This document shows positions 38,618-48,139 of a stretch of DNA of 64,000 bases, piece after piece. The notes under the pieces were generated by a model. That model had not been told where the DNA came from, searched no databases, and saw nothing but the letters and a program-made list of their open reading frames with translations. Positions within the stretch are counted from its first letter, which is position 1. Every line of letters starts with the position of its first letter. The position numbers and the translations under genes were made by a program. The stretch comes from Gammaproteobacteria bacterium (GTDB lineage Bacteria > Pseudomonadota > Gammaproteobacteria > Acidithiobacillales > Acidithiobacillaceae): NCBI GenBank assembly GCA_023381645.1, contig JAMCRJ010000053.1:62001-126000 (forward strand), given 5' to 3'.

Positions 38618-39498
38618 CATCGGGAAAAATGCCCGCGCGCCGGTGCTTTCGTCAGAAGAATAAAGCGCTGCACCTGGTCCCTGCAGAGCAAAACGGTTAC
38701 TGGCAGCGTATGTTCTACCGGGTATTCAGAGCATGGCATGGTTTCTGGAACGATGACTGTATCGACCGCGCGGGTTTGCTGGCTTATACCACCCTCTTTG
38801 GCCTGATACCGTTGGCGGTACTCGGATTCAGCCTGTGGAACCTGGTAGGATTCAGTCTGCTCCACCGCGCTCAGGTTGATGATCTGATTTTACGCAGTTT
38901 TGTCCCCCAGGCTGGGGGGGCGATTCTGCGTCAGGTAAACAGCCTCGCAGCGCGTGGTGCGCAAATGGGTTTGTTTGGCGTGCTGGGATTGGGCATCACC
39001 GGGATTTTGCTACTGCATGCGGTGGAGCGGCATTTTAACGCCATCTGGGGGGTTACGCCGACCTGCCTGTGGTGCCGTATTTTGCGTTACATGGCGATGC
39101 TTGTGGCCGGTCCGCTCAGTATCGCGCTCATTCTGCCTCTCTTGGGCCCCCTGCAACCCCTGCTGACCTATTTGGCGCATATTCCCCTTCTGCCCCCCGT
39201 TCTGAGCCATATACTCGCCTTTCTTGTGGTTACAGTGATGATGGGGTTACTCTACAAAATACTGCCTTCGGCGCGCACTCGCTGGCAGGATGTTTTTCTC
39301 GGCGGTGTGTCCGCAGCCATTCTGTTTGAGGTTTCAAAGATGGTGCTGGCCGGTTACCTGCAATTTTCAACCTTCGAAACCCTATATGGCGCACTCGGCG
39401 CTTTTCCCGTTTTTCTCCTCTGGTTGTACATGGCCTGGGCGAGTGTTCTGTTTGGCGCCGAAATGGCAGCGGCCGGAATGAAGCACGGTGACCATTAG
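38614..39498 (+). CDS. yihY: YihY/BrkB-family inner membrane protein
   Basis: 294 residues with about six hydrophobic segments, the first at the conserved DRAGLLAYTTLFGLIPLAVLGFS and later GLLYKILPSARTRWQDVFLGG, both typical of YihY/BrkB. The older name RNase BN is incorrect for this family; its function remains unclear. The ATG at 38614 overlaps the hda stop (ATGA), so the pgsA-hda-yihY run is coupled. The N-terminus is basic. Confidence 0.88.
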   Translation: MTSGKMPARRCFRQKNKALHLVPAEQNGYWQRMFYRVFRAWHGFWNDDCIDRAGLLAYTTLFGLIPLAVLGFSLWNLVGFSLLHRAQVDDLILRSFVPQAGGAILRQVNSLAARGAQMGLFGVLGLGITGILLLHAVERHFNAIWGVTPTCLWCRILRYMAMLVAGPLSIALILPLLGPLQPLLTYLAHIPLLPPVLSHILAFLVVTVMMGLLYKILPSARTRWQDVFLGGVSAAILFEVSKMVLAGYLQFSTFETLYGALGAFPVFLLWLYMAWASVLFGAEMAAAGMKHGDH

Positions 39499-39562
39499 GG
39501 AAGATGCGCTCTATATGATTAAAATTGGGAGGGGACACCGGGGGACTGACAAGGTCTAGGTC

Positions 39563-39591
39563 TTTACTTGCAACGCTGTGGTCGCTAATAT
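39563..39591 (+). promoter_or_regulatory. Candidate promoter before yceD, possibly leaderless
   Basis: TTTACT (39563-39568), 17-base spacer, TAATAT (39586-39591). The predicted start is within a few bases of the ATG at 39601, where no Shine-Dalgarno sequence is seen. Confidence 0.35.
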
Positions 39592-39600
39592 CCCGCGCTT

Positions 39601-40062
39601 ATGTTTTCCGCCAAAGCGTCCAGCCTGCTGATTGCCCGGGTGTCTGTCCATGGTGACCGGCTGGATGGTGATGTCGATCTTCGCGCCTGGTTGCGCCTGG
39701 GTGAGGCGCTGGCCAGTGTGCAGGCGGTGCATGTATGCCTTGATCTGGTCCGCAGGGGGCGGGTGGTTACCGCCGATGGCCATATAGAGTTGCGCGGTGA
39801 AATCCGCTGCGAACGCTGCATGGGCGCTATGCCCTTGCAGCTTTCCGTGGTTGTACACAGCGGATTGGCAGAACAGGAGTCTGCGGTGACCGCGCTGGAC
39901 CCTGATCTGGAAGTGGTTCTTGCGGAAGACGGGGTTGTCGCTCAGCAAAGCTGGCTGGAGGACGAAGTGCTTCTAGCCCTGCCCATGATTCCGCGCTGTG
40001 CGGATTGGAAGTCGGGTGTTTGTCCGGTTACCGGGCTTGAGCCGTTAATGGTTGTAAAGTGA
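39601..40062 (+). CDS. yceD: YceD/DUF177 family protein
   Basis: 153 residues. The family motif of two cysteines in IRCERCM and a C-terminal DEVLLALPMIPRC segment are visible. YceD-type proteins precede rpmF in nearly all bacteria and are linked to 23S rRNA metabolism or ribosome assembly, although the exact role is not settled. Here rpmF follows at 38 bp. Confidence 0.88.
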   Translation: MFSAKASSLLIARVSVHGDRLDGDVDLRAWLRLGEALASVQAVHVCLDLVRRGRVVTADGHIELRGEIRCERCMGAMPLQLSVVVHSGLAEQESAVTALDPDLEVVLAEDGVVAQQSWLEDEVLLALPMIPRCADWKSGVCPVTGLEPLMVVK

Positions 40063-40100
40063 AGTGCAGTACATCTTGATACAGATTGGAGAATTGAGTC

Positions 40101-40286
40101 ATGGCCGTTCCACAAAGTAAAACATCCCGTTCACGTCGTGACATGCGGCGCGCCCACGATTTTTTGGTAACGGTAAACCGTTCCGTATGCGCCAATTGCG
40201 GAGCAGCCAAGCTGCCCCATCATGTATGCCCCGAATGTGGTTTCTATAAAGGTCGCGAAATCGTGAAGAAGGCGGTCGAAGTCTGA
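40101..40286 (+). CDS. rpmF: Ribosomal protein L32
   Basis: 61 residues. The N-terminal [19 protein letters not shown] is the L32 signature; four cysteines (CANC and CPEC) form a zinc ribbon. GGAGA precedes the ATG. It lies between yceD and plsX, the conserved rpmF-plsX-fab arrangement. Confidence 0.98.
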   Translation: MAVPQSKTSRSRRDMRRAHDFLVTVNRSVCANCGAAKLPHHVCPECGFYKGREIVKKAVEV

Positions 40287-40323
40287 CCAGGCTGCCGCGC
40301 CAGAGCGTCCCGGAGGCTTCGCG

Positions 40324-41349
40324 ATGCCGCATATTGCGGTAGATGCCATGAGTGGCGATTTCGGCCCATCGACAGTGGTGCTTGCCATCCGTGATCTGCT
40401 CGAGGATCACCCCGATGTCATATTTCACTTGGTCGGTGATACGGTTTCCCTTCAGACGGAGTTGGAGAAAGCACACCTCCGCGGATCGGCCCAGGTCGTC
40501 ATGCACCACGCCAGTCAGGTGGTGGCAATGGATGAGACGCCGTCGCAGGCCCTGAGGGGCAAAAGGGATTCATCTATGCATGTCGCCATCAGTCTGGTGC
40601 GGGAAGGGCATGCCGATGCTGTGGTCAGCGCAGGCAACACCGGTGCGCTGATGGCGCTTGGAAAAGTGTTCCTTCGCACCATTCCCGGAATTGACCGGCC
40701 GGCCATTGCCGCCTTTCTGCCGACGACCAAAGGGCGTTTCCTCGCACTGGATCTGGGTGCAAATGTGGATTGTCGCCCGGAACATCTCCTGCAGTTCGCG
40801 GTAATGGGCTCGATACTCGCTGAGCGGGTCATGGGTGTGACCAAGCCCCGCGTCGCCCTGCTCAACATCGGCTCTGAAGAGATCAAGGGCAATGAGCAGG
40901 TCAAAGAGGCGGCACTTCTGTTGCGTGCCGCCAGGCTGAATTTCATCGGCAATGTAGAAGGTTCCGATATTTACAAGGGAGTCGCGGACGTGGTGGTTTG
41001 TGACGGCTTCGTGGGTAATGTGGCGCTCAAGACCTCAGAGGGACTGGCAACGATGATCAGTCACGAACTGCGCGCCAGCTATACCCATGGTTGGTATGGG
41101 CGTATTGCATATCTGATCAATCGTCCCATTCTGCAACGTCTGCGCCGCCGCCTGGATTCCCGTCAATACAACGGCGCCACGCTGCTGGGATTGAACGGGA
41201 TCGTCATCAAGAGCCACGGGAATGCGGATCGTTTTGCTTTTGCCTGCGCGGTGAAAGTAGCGATCGCCGAGGCCAAACATCGCCTGACCCTGCATATTGC
41301 TGAAGTGATCCAGGAGAATCTCGATCCAGCGGTGCGAAACAGCGCGTGA
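40324..41349 (+). CDS. plsX: Phosphate acyltransferase PlsX
   Basis: Forms acyl-phosphate from acyl-ACP for phospholipid synthesis. The 341 residues include [11 protein letters not shown] at the N-terminus, [25 protein letters not shown] and [10 protein letters not shown] motifs of the family. GGAGG precedes the ATG. It overlaps fabH by four bases (GTGA). Confidence 0.97.
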   Translation: MPHIAVDAMSGDFGPSTVVLAIRDLLEDHPDVIFHLVGDTVSLQTELEKAHLRGSAQVVMHHASQVVAMDETPSQALRGKRDSSMHVAISLVREGHADAVVSAGNTGALMALGKVFLRTIPGIDRPAIAAFLPTTKGRFLALDLGANVDCRPEHLLQFAVMGSILAERVMGVTKPRVALLNIGSEEIKGNEQVKEAALLLRAARLNFIGNVEGSDIYKGVADVVVCDGFVGNVALKTSEGLATMISHELRASYTHGWYGRIAYLINRPILQRLRRRLDSRQYNGATLLGLNGIVIKSHGNADRFAFACAVKVAIAEAKHRLTLHIAEVIQENLDPAVRNSA

Positions 41350-42290
41350 AACCTATTTACAGCCGTATTGTCGCCACTGGCGGCTATCTGCCGGAACGTA
41401 TTCTCAGCAACCGCGAGCTGGAGCAGATGGTAGAGACCAGCGATGCCTGGATATTCGCCCGTACCGGCATCCGCTCCCGCCATATCGCCGCTCCCGGCGA
41501 GAAGACCGTAGACATGGCGGAAGCGGCGGCGCGCCAGGCGCTGGCCGACGCAGGTCTGAAGGCGGCAGATCTGGACCTGATTATCGTGGCGACGACCACT
41601 CCAGATCAGATATTCCCTAGTACCGCCTGCCTGCTGCAAGGCCGCCTGGGCAACCGGGGTGCGCCGGCCTTCGACATCCAGGCGGTTTGCACAGGCTTCA
41701 TCTATGCGCTGGCAACCGCCGATCGCTTCATTCGCAGCGGTGGGGCGAGGCATGCGCTGGTGGTCGGTGTGGAGAGCATGTCCCATATTGTCGACTGGAG
41801 GGATCGCGGGACGTGTATTCTTTTCGGGGATGGCGCCGGGGCTGTGGTACTCAGTGCCGGTGACCAACCCGGTATTATCTCCACACACATCCACGCCGAC
41901 GGTGCCTATGCCGACTTACTGCAGGTCCCCGGCGGGGAGACATGGATCACCATGCAGGGCAACGCAGTATTCCGCGTGGCGGTGCGTACCCTAGGTGAGA
42001 TTGTACAGGAAACGCTCGCGGCAAATGCCTTGACACCCGCAGAGATTGACTGGTTGGTTCCACATCAGGCCAATATCCGCATTATCCAGGCAACGGCCGA
42101 CAAGCTGGGCCTGCCTATGGAGCGAGTGGTGACGACGGTGGAACATCATGGTAATACTTCCGCGGCTTCGGTACCTTTAGCCTTGGATGAAGCAGCACGG
42201 CGCGGTTGTTTTCAGCCGGGGCAACGGCTTCTGCTGGAAGCATTCGGGGGTGGTTTTACCTGGGGGTCAGCACTCGTGCGTTGGGGCTGA
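41346..42290 (+). CDS. fabH: 3-oxoacyl-ACP synthase III (FabH)
   Basis: Starts fatty-acid synthesis by condensing acetyl-CoA with malonyl-ACP. The catalytic triad is visible: Cys in AVCTGF (about 114), His in PHQANIR (about 240), and Asn in HHGNTSAAS (about 270). The 314 residues fit the family. The GTG start is coupled to plsX by a four-base overlap. Confidence 0.97.
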   Translation: MKPIYSRIVATGGYLPERILSNRELEQMVETSDAWIFARTGIRSRHIAAPGEKTVDMAEAAARQALADAGLKAADLDLIIVATTTPDQIFPSTACLLQGRLGNRGAPAFDIQAVCTGFIYALATADRFIRSGGARHALVVGVESMSHIVDWRDRGTCILFGDGAGAVVLSAGDQPGIISTHIHADGAYADLLQVPGGETWITMQGNAVFRVAVRTLGEIVQETLAANALTPAEIDWLVPHQANIRIIQATADKLGLPMERVVTTVEHHGNTSAASVPLALDEAARRGCFQPGQRLLLEAFGGGFTWGSALVRWG

Positions 42291-42328
42291 AAGCCCTGCA
42301 TACCAATTTGTATTGAGAGGAGGTTCGC

Positions 42329-43264
42329 TTGCACGGCTCTATCGCCTTTGTTTTTCCTGGTCAGGGTTCGCAGTCTTTGAATATGCTGGCCGACCTGGCC
42401 AACAGTCATCCGTTGGTCAAAGAGGTTTTTGAAGAAGCTTCTGCGCAGTTGGGCGAGGACCTGTGGCTGCTTACGCAGGAGGGGTCCACCGAAAAACTGA
42501 GCCAGACCCGCTGGACACAGCCGGTGATGCTGACCGCCGGTTATGCTGTATACCGGGTATGGGAAGAGGAAGGTGGCATCTTTCCCGATTTTGTCGCCGG
42601 GCATTCCTTGGGAGAATACACCGCTCTGGTGGTTGCGGATGCGGTGGATTTTGTGGACGCTGTACGTCTGGTCGCGGAACGGGGCCGTCTGATGCAGGAA
42701 GCGGTACCGGAGGGGGTGGGTGCCATGGCAGCCATCATCGGTCTCGGCGACGATGAAGTGAAACAGCTTTGTGCTCAGGAGGCACGTGGTGAAGTGCTGG
42801 CTGCGGCCAATTTCAACGCGCCCGGACAGGTGGTGGCCGCAGGTCATCAGGCGGCCGTCGAGCGGCTGGTGGAGTCGGCACGTGCGGCCGGGGCCAAACG
42901 CGTTGTCCTGCTTCCGGTCAGCGTGCCCAGTCATTGCAGCCTGATGGAGCCAACGGCTGAACGTTTCCAGTCTGTGCTGGAATCCGTGCAGTTCCGTAGC
43001 CCAAGGGCGATGGTGGTACATAACGCCGATGTGCAAAGCCACAACACGCCGGATTCCATTCGAGCCGTACTTGCTAGGCAGTTATATTCGCCGGTGCGCT
43101 GGACGGACACGATTCGCCACCTCGCCCGGCAGGGGGCCATGACCTTTGTGGAAATGGGCCCGGGGCGCGTGCTGTCGGGCCTGGGGAAACGTATAGAACC
43201 CAGTCTGACCATGCTCCACGTCGAAGATAGCAAAAGCCTCAAGGCCGCCCTGGAGATGATCTGA
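42329..43264 (+). CDS. fabD: Malonyl-CoA:ACP transacylase (FabD)
   Basis: Loads malonyl onto ACP. The GQGSQ loop, the nucleophile in GHSLGEYT (serine about residue 93) and the histidine in SVPSHCSLM (about 203) are in place. The TTG start is supported by GAGGAGG five bases upstream. Its stop overlaps the fabG start by one base. Confidence 0.97.
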   Translation: MHGSIAFVFPGQGSQSLNMLADLANSHPLVKEVFEEASAQLGEDLWLLTQEGSTEKLSQTRWTQPVMLTAGYAVYRVWEEEGGIFPDFVAGHSLGEYTALVVADAVDFVDAVRLVAERGRLMQEAVPEGVGAMAAIIGLGDDEVKQLCAQEARGEVLAAANFNAPGQVVAAGHQAAVERLVESARAAGAKRVVLLPVSVPSHCSLMEPTAERFQSVLESVQFRSPRAMVVHNADVQSHNTPDSIRAVLARQLYSPVRWTDTIRHLARQGAMTFVEMGPGRVLSGLGKRIEPSLTMLHVEDSKSLKAALEMI

Positions 43265-44013
43265 TGGCAGGATCTTTGGAGGGCCAGCTAGCCCTGGTCA
43301 CCGGTGGCAGCCGCGGCATCGGACAGGAGATCGCACACGTACTCGGCAGGCAGGGTGCGCGGGTCGTTGCCACGGCAACGACCTCTGCCGGTGCGGAACG
43401 GATCAGCGCCGATCTGGCGGCGCATGGCATCCACGGCGCCGGGATGGCACTGGATGTGACCGATGACGCGGCCATGTCCGCAGTGCTGGCGCAAATACAG
43501 GCATCCCATGGTGCGCCGGCCATTCTCGTGAACAATGCGGGAATCACCCGGGATCAGTTGCTCCTGCGGATGAAGGATGAGGACTGGGATGCTGTCATGG
43601 CGACCAATCTGCGCGCGGTATACCGCTTGAGCAGGCTATGCGTGCGCGATATGCTCAAAGCCCGTTTTGGCCGTATCATCAACATTACTTCGATAGTCGG
43701 GGTGACTGGGAATGCCGGACAGACGAATTATGCGGCCGCCAAGGCAGGGGTCGCGGGTTTTACCCGGGCCATGGCGAGGGAGGTGGCGTCGCGGCAGGTG
43801 ACTGTCAATTGTGTGGCACCAGGCTTTATCAGCACGGATATGACCGAAGGGCTGAATGAAGCGCAGCGCGAGACTCTGCTGCAGCAGATTCCTGCGGGAA
43901 GGCTGGGGGCGGTGGCCGACGTGGCTGCTGCGGTAGCTTATTTGGCGAGCCCTGAAGCAGGTTACGTAACCGGACAGATTCTGCATGTCAATGGCGGCAT
44001 GTGGATGGGGTAA
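43264..44013 (+). CDS. fabG: 3-oxoacyl-ACP reductase (FabG)
   Basis: 249-residue short-chain dehydrogenase reducing 3-oxoacyl-ACP with NADPH. The cofactor motif TGGSRGIG, NNAG, catalytic serine in NITSIVG, and YxxxK as YAAAK (about 156-160) are present. The C-terminal YVTGQILHVNGGMWM is typical. Confidence 0.97.
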   Translation: MAGSLEGQLALVTGGSRGIGQEIAHVLGRQGARVVATATTSAGAERISADLAAHGIHGAGMALDVTDDAAMSAVLAQIQASHGAPAILVNNAGITRDQLLLRMKDEDWDAVMATNLRAVYRLSRLCVRDMLKARFGRIINITSIVGVTGNAGQTNYAAAKAGVAGFTRAMAREVASRQVTVNCVAPGFISTDMTEGLNEAQRETLLQQIPAGRLGAVADVAAAVAYLASPEAGYVTGQILHVNGGMWMG

Positions 44014-44025
44014 TGCATTCGTGGC

Positions 44026-44055
44026 TTTACAGGACTGTATGCCCTGTGGTCCAAT
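44026..44055 (+). promoter_or_regulatory. Candidate promoter before acpP
   Basis: TTTACA (44026-44031), 18-base spacer, TCCAAT (44050-44055) in the 84-bp gap before acpP. acpP is usually expressed far above its neighbours, so a local promoter is expected; the -10 match is modest. Confidence 0.35.
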
Positions 44056-44083
44056 CTCGCCGACAATAATTTTTCACCGACAG

Positions 44084-44096
44084 AGGAGCTTCTCCT
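44084..44096 (+). promoter_or_regulatory. Hairpin masking the acpP ribosome-binding site
   Basis: The Shine-Dalgarno sequence AGGAG (44084-44088) is followed after three bases by its complement CTCCT (44092-44096), directly before the ATG at 44098. The 5-bp stem with a 3-base loop could hide the ribosome-binding site. Confidence 0.5.
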
Positions 44097-44097
44097 A

Positions 44098-44346
44098 ATG
44101 GATAATGTGGCAGATCGTGTAAAGAAGGTCGTAGTAGAGCAGCTGGGCGTTAATGAAGATGAAGTCACCAATGAGGCGTCCTTTGTTGATGATCTCGGTG
44201 CCGACTCGCTGGATACCGTGGAGCTGGTGATGGCTCTGGAAGAAGAATTCGATTGTGAAATTCCCGACGAAGAAGCAGAAAAGATTGCGACCGTGCAACA
44301 GGCCATCGACTATGTATCTGCGCATATTCCAGCCAAGGATGCCTGA
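44098..44346 (+). CDS. acpP: Acyl carrier protein
   Basis: 82-residue acidic carrier protein. The phosphopantetheine attachment serine is in [10 protein letters not shown] (about residue 37), followed by the recognition helix [15 protein letters not shown]. It lies between fabG and fabF as in most bacteria. Confidence 0.98.
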   Translation: MDNVADRVKKVVVEQLGVNEDEVTNEASFVDDLGADSLDTVELVMALEEEFDCEIPDEEAEKIATVQQAIDYVSAHIPAKDA

Positions 44347-44382
44347 GCATTTCCTGACTGGGACGATGAGGAGATCAGGCGT

Positions 44383-45624
44383 TTGAAGAGACGTGTAGTG
44401 ATTACGGGTTTGGGGATTGTGTCGCCCGTCGGTGTGGGTATCCCCGCGGCGTGGGATTCGATAACCCAGGGACGCAGTGGTATCGGCCGGGTTACCCGCC
44501 TGGATCCCGCCTCCTATAGTTCCCAGATTGCAGGAGAAGTCCGTGGCTTCGATATTGGTCAGTACATTCCGACCAAGGAAGCCCGCAAGATGGATTTATT
44601 TATCCATTACGGCCTCGTGGCGGCCATGGAAGCGGTTGCAGACTCTGGTTTACAGATCGGAGCAGATATTGCAGATCGGGTGGGCGTATCCATCGGCAGC
44701 GGTATCGGCGGTCTGCCGGGCATTGAGTCCGAGCATCAGGTCGTCACGGAAAGCGGCCCCCGCCGGATCTCGCCTTTCTTTATTCCACGTTGCATCGTCA
44801 ATATGGTGTCGGGGCACGTTTCCATTATGTATGGCGCCAAAGGGCCCAACATCGCCATGGCGACGGCATGTTCCACCGGTACACATTCCATCGGCGAGGC
44901 GGCGCGGCTCATCGAGTATGGCGACGCCGATGTCATGATTGCCGGCGGTGCCGAGGCGGCTGTCAGTCCTTTGGGGTTGGGTGGGTTTTGTGCGGCGCGG
45001 GCGCTCTCTACGCGCAACGCCGATCCAGAGAGAGCGAGCCGCCCTTGGGATAAGGATCGGGATGGTTTCGTGCTGGGCGAGGGCGCGGGCGTTCTCATTC
45101 TCGAAGAGTATGAATTTGCCCGGCGCCGTGGCGCACGGATCTACGCGGAGTTAGCCGGCTACGGCATGAGCTCCGATGCTTACCATATGACCCAACCTGC
45201 CCCGGAGGGAGAAGGTGCCGCCCGTTGCATGCGGGCCGCACTGCGTAACGCCTCGGTATCGCCCGAGATGGTGGGGTATATCAACGCACACGGGACGTCT
45301 ACCCCGCTGGGAGATCGGTCGGAGACCGATGCGGTACATACCGTATTCGGCGAACACGCGCAGCGATTGGCCATGAGCTCCACCAAGTCGATGACAGGTC
45401 ATCTTCTGGGTGCCGCAGGGGGGGTTGAAGCCATTTTTACGGCGCTCGCGCTTTATCACGGCATTTTGCCGCCCACGATCAATCTGGATCAGGCCGACGA
45501 GGGCTGTGACCTGGATTATGTGCCCCTCAAAGCGCGAGAAGCATCCGTAGAAGTTGCTTTAAGCAATTCCTTTGGATTTGGCGGCACCAATAGTTCACTG
45601 GTTTTCCGCCGCGTCTACGACTGA
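44383..45624 (+). CDS. fabF: 3-oxoacyl-ACP synthase II (FabF)
   Basis: Elongating condensing enzyme. Cys-His-His active site: Cys in TACSTG (about 163), His in NAHGTSTP (about 303) and His in TGHLLGAAG (about 341). The 413 residues are standard. The start is TTG, with GAGGAG upstream. A further downstream gene, pabC, begins six bases after its stop. Confidence 0.97.
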   Translation: MKRRVVITGLGIVSPVGVGIPAAWDSITQGRSGIGRVTRLDPASYSSQIAGEVRGFDIGQYIPTKEARKMDLFIHYGLVAAMEAVADSGLQIGADIADRVGVSIGSGIGGLPGIESEHQVVTESGPRRISPFFIPRCIVNMVSGHVSIMYGAKGPNIAMATACSTGTHSIGEAARLIEYGDADVMIAGGAEAAVSPLGLGGFCAARALSTRNADPERASRPWDKDRDGFVLGEGAGVLILEEYEFARRRGARIYAELAGYGMSSDAYHMTQPAPEGEGAARCMRAALRNASVSPEMVGYINAHGTSTPLGDRSETDAVHTVFGEHAQRLAMSSTKSMTGHLLGAAGGVEAIFTALALYHGILPPTINLDQADEGCDLDYVPLKAREASVEVALSNSFGFGGTNSSLVFRRVYD

Positions 45625-45641
45625 TCACCCGTGGGGGTGAT
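45624..45641 (+). repeat. 7-bp inverted repeat enclosing the pabC start codon
   Basis: ATCACCC (45624-45630), loop GTGG, GGGTGAT (45635-45641). The GTG start of pabC is in the loop and the fabF stop codon ends at its left arm. Confidence 0.6.
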
Positions 45642-46488
45642 TGTCGCCTCCATGGATGGAGACCCCCTCGTGGTGGGGGGGACGTGCGATGCCACCCTGG
45701 ACCGTGCGTTACATTACGGCGACGGGCTTTTTGAAACCATTGCAGTGATAGGGAGCGTTCCCCTATTTTGGGAGGCGCATCTGGCGCGGCTTGGGCGTGG
45801 CGCGACCATTCTGAATATTCCGGCACCTCATCCGGAAGTTTGGCGCAAAGATTTACGGACGGCACTGGATGCCATCCCCGCACAGCCACGCCTTCTCCTT
45901 AAACTGACCCTCAGTCGTGGGCCAGGGTTAGGGTACGGCAGCGTCGGCGCCGGCCCTCCCCGACGCTATCTGTGGTTATCCCCGTGGCCGGAGCGAAACC
46001 CGCGCTACTGGAATCCTGGCATCTCCGCCGCAACCTGCGAGGTCGCCTTGCTCACCGGCGCACCGTATCTCGGCGTCAAATCTCTCAATCGCCTGAATCA
46101 GGTTATGGCCAGGGATTCCCTAGCTCCCGAATATGCCGAGGGAGTCATGCTGGACCAGTCGGGAGTGCTGCGTGAGGGCATCATGTCCAATCTGTTTTGG
46201 GTAACGAGTGGCGTTGTCCATACTCCGGTACTGAAAAACGGCGGTATTGCCGGGGTTCAGCGGGCCGCCATTCTGGCGTGGTTACAGGTGCATGGCGTGC
46301 CGACCCGCTTGGGCCACTGGCCACTGACGACACTTCAGGATGCTGATGAAATGTTTTTCAGCAATAGCCTCATCGGTATCTGGCCGGCGCGCTACTTCAT
46401 GGGGCGCGGATTACCCGGGCATGATGGACCCGTAACATCCGCCCTGCTCGCATGGGCTCGGAAAATGGGTCTGGGGCCGCAACCGTGA
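45631..46488 (+). CDS. pabC: Aminodeoxychorismate lyase (PabC)
   Basis: A PLP enzyme of fold IV that releases 4-aminobenzoate from aminodeoxychorismate for folate synthesis. The motif DRALHYGDGLFETI is N-terminal, and the PLP lysine is in VKSLNRLNQV, followed by EGIMSNLFW. 285 residues. The GTG at 45631 has no clear ribosome-binding site; GTG 45637 or ATG 45652 could also start it. Its position in fab-pabC-mltG-tmk-holB matches the E. coli order. A branched-chain or D-amino acid transaminase is less likely given this context. Confidence 0.9.
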   Translation: MGVIVASMDGDPLVVGGTCDATLDRALHYGDGLFETIAVIGSVPLFWEAHLARLGRGATILNIPAPHPEVWRKDLRTALDAIPAQPRLLLKLTLSRGPGLGYGSVGAGPPRRYLWLSPWPERNPRYWNPGISAATCEVALLTGAPYLGVKSLNRLNQVMARDSLAPEYAEGVMLDQSGVLREGIMSNLFWVTSGVVHTPVLKNGGIAGVQRAAILAWLQVHGVPTRLGHWPLTTLQDADEMFFSNSLIGIWPARYFMGRGLPGHDGPVTSALLAWARKMGLGPQP

Positions 46489-47498
46489 CCCGCAGACGTA
46501 TGGTGGTGCTGCTCCTTCTTCTGGGCGTATTAATCCCCATGGGATTTTACGGCGTTGGCATGTATTGGCCGGAAGAGCTACCGGCGAAGGGAGTGACGGT
46601 CCCTATCCCCCTAGGTGCCAGTGACACGCAGAGTATCGCCAGCCTAGCGCGTTCCGGGGTGCTGCCATATCCGCGACTGTTTCATCTGGCTTGGGCTCTG
46701 ACCGGGCGTCCGGCCATACAGGCCGGACTATATGAATTCAGGGGAAGGATTAACCAGGAACAGGTGCTGCACCGCTTGATTGCCGGTCAGTCCACGCCCC
46801 TTAATCTGCTGATTGTGCCAGGCTGGCGTTTGCAGGACGTGGTCCGGGAAATACGGGACAGCGCCCCCTATCTCAATCGGCGGGATCTGCCTCAGGAGGA
46901 AGGGGTGGCAACGCGCCTGGCGCAGCAGGGTATAGGGGCCGAGGGCAGCGCAGAGGGCTGGCTTTTCCCGGATAGCTACCGTTATGTGCCGGGCACTACG
47001 GCGCTGAGCGTGCTGCGGCGCGCCTACGTGCGCATGCAGCACGAATTGCAGGCCCTGTGGGCCGGGCGCGCTCCCGGACTGCCGCTCAATGATCCCTACC
47101 AGGCACTGATTCTGGCTTCCATCGTACAAAAGGAGGGGGCGCCCCCCGCAGAGCAGGCACATATTGCGGCCGTGTTTCTCAATCGCTTGCGGCACGGGAT
47201 GCCTTTGCAATCCGATCCTACCGTGATTTATGCTTTGGGCGAACGCTATGCCGGGCTTTTGACAGCACAGGAGATGCATGTGGACAGCCCTTATAACACC
47301 TATCTGCATGCCGGATTGCCGCCTACGCCCATAGCGATGCCGGGATTCACCAGCCTGATGGCCGTGCTGCATCCCGCGGACAGTACCGACCTCTATTTCA
47401 TTGCCCAGGGAGATGAGTACCATTATTCCGAGAGTTACGCGCAACACCTCAAGCAGATACGACGTTATCTCCAGCATGCCGGAGGAGCGGATCGGTGA
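46485..47498 (+). CDS. mltG: Endolytic murein transglycosylase MltG
   Basis: Cleaves nascent glycan strands in the periplasm and is thought to end their elongation. The 337 residues contain one N-terminal membrane helix (about 7-27), a LysM-like region and the YceG catalytic domain; the essential glutamate is in ASIVQKEG (about 217), and LQSDPTVIYALG follows. The GTG at 46485 overlaps the pabC stop by four bases; an ATG at 46500 is possible. Confidence 0.95.
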   Translation: MTRRRMVVLLLLLGVLIPMGFYGVGMYWPEELPAKGVTVPIPLGASDTQSIASLARSGVLPYPRLFHLAWALTGRPAIQAGLYEFRGRINQEQVLHRLIAGQSTPLNLLIVPGWRLQDVVREIRDSAPYLNRRDLPQEEGVATRLAQQGIGAEGSAEGWLFPDSYRYVPGTTALSVLRRAYVRMQHELQALWAGRAPGLPLNDPYQALILASIVQKEGAPPAEQAHIAAVFLNRLRHGMPLQSDPTVIYALGERYAGLLTAQEMHVDSPYNTYLHAGLPPTPIAMPGFTSLMAVLHPADSTDLYFIAQGDEYHYSESYAQHLKQIRRYLQHAGGADR

Positions 47499-48139
47499 AG
47501 GCGACCACACGGAAGAACGGATTTTTCCTTACCCTGGAGGGTATTGAGGGTGCGGGGAAGAGCTCAGCCCTGCCGGTACTGGCGGAACTTTGCCATCAGC
47601 AGGGTTATGCCGTTGAAGTTACCCGGGAACCGGGCGGAGGGGCACTTGGCGAGGCGTTGCGCCCCATTTTTCTGGACGATAGCCTGCACCTGGATGCGGA
47701 CGAGGAACTGCTTCTGCTCTATGCCGGACGTCGGGATCACTGGCTGACACGTATCGCGCCTGCGCTGGCCGCCGGTAAGGTGGTCATTAGTGATCGCTAT
47801 GAAGACTCTACTTACGCTTATCAGAGCGGCGGGAGGGGGGTCCCTCCCGCGCACATCGCGGCGCTGGCGCGCTGGGCGGGAATCACCCACCGTCCAAACC
47901 TGACGTTTTGGTTCGATGTAGCGCCGGAGTTGGGTGCAGCACGTATCCGCAGGCGCCACCCAGATCGGCTGGAACAGGAAGACCAAGCCTTTTTCAGCCG
48001 CGCCAGGACGGTCTTTGCGGAGCGTTGCGCGGCCGAACCACAAAGAATCTGGCGCGTCGATGCGAGCCAGCCTCTGCCGGTGGTGCATGACGCTGTGCGG
48101 GCAAGGCTCGCCGCTTGCCTGGCGGCCTTCTATTCATGA
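47495..48139 (+). CDS. tmk: Thymidylate kinase
   Basis: Phosphorylates dTMP to dTDP. The P-loop EGIEGAGKSS, the DR(Y) motif in VISDRYEDSTYAYQSGGRG, and EPGGGALGEALR are present in 214 residues. It is coupled to mltG by a GTGA overlap and to holB by an ATGA overlap. Confidence 0.97.
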   Translation: MKATTRKNGFFLTLEGIEGAGKSSALPVLAELCHQQGYAVEVTREPGGGALGEALRPIFLDDSLHLDADEELLLLYAGRRDHWLTRIAPALAAGKVVISDRYEDSTYAYQSGGRGVPPAHIAALARWAGITHRPNLTFWFDVAPELGAARIRRRHPDRLEQEDQAFFSRARTVFAERCAAEPQRIWRVDASQPLPVVHDAVRARLAACLAAFYS

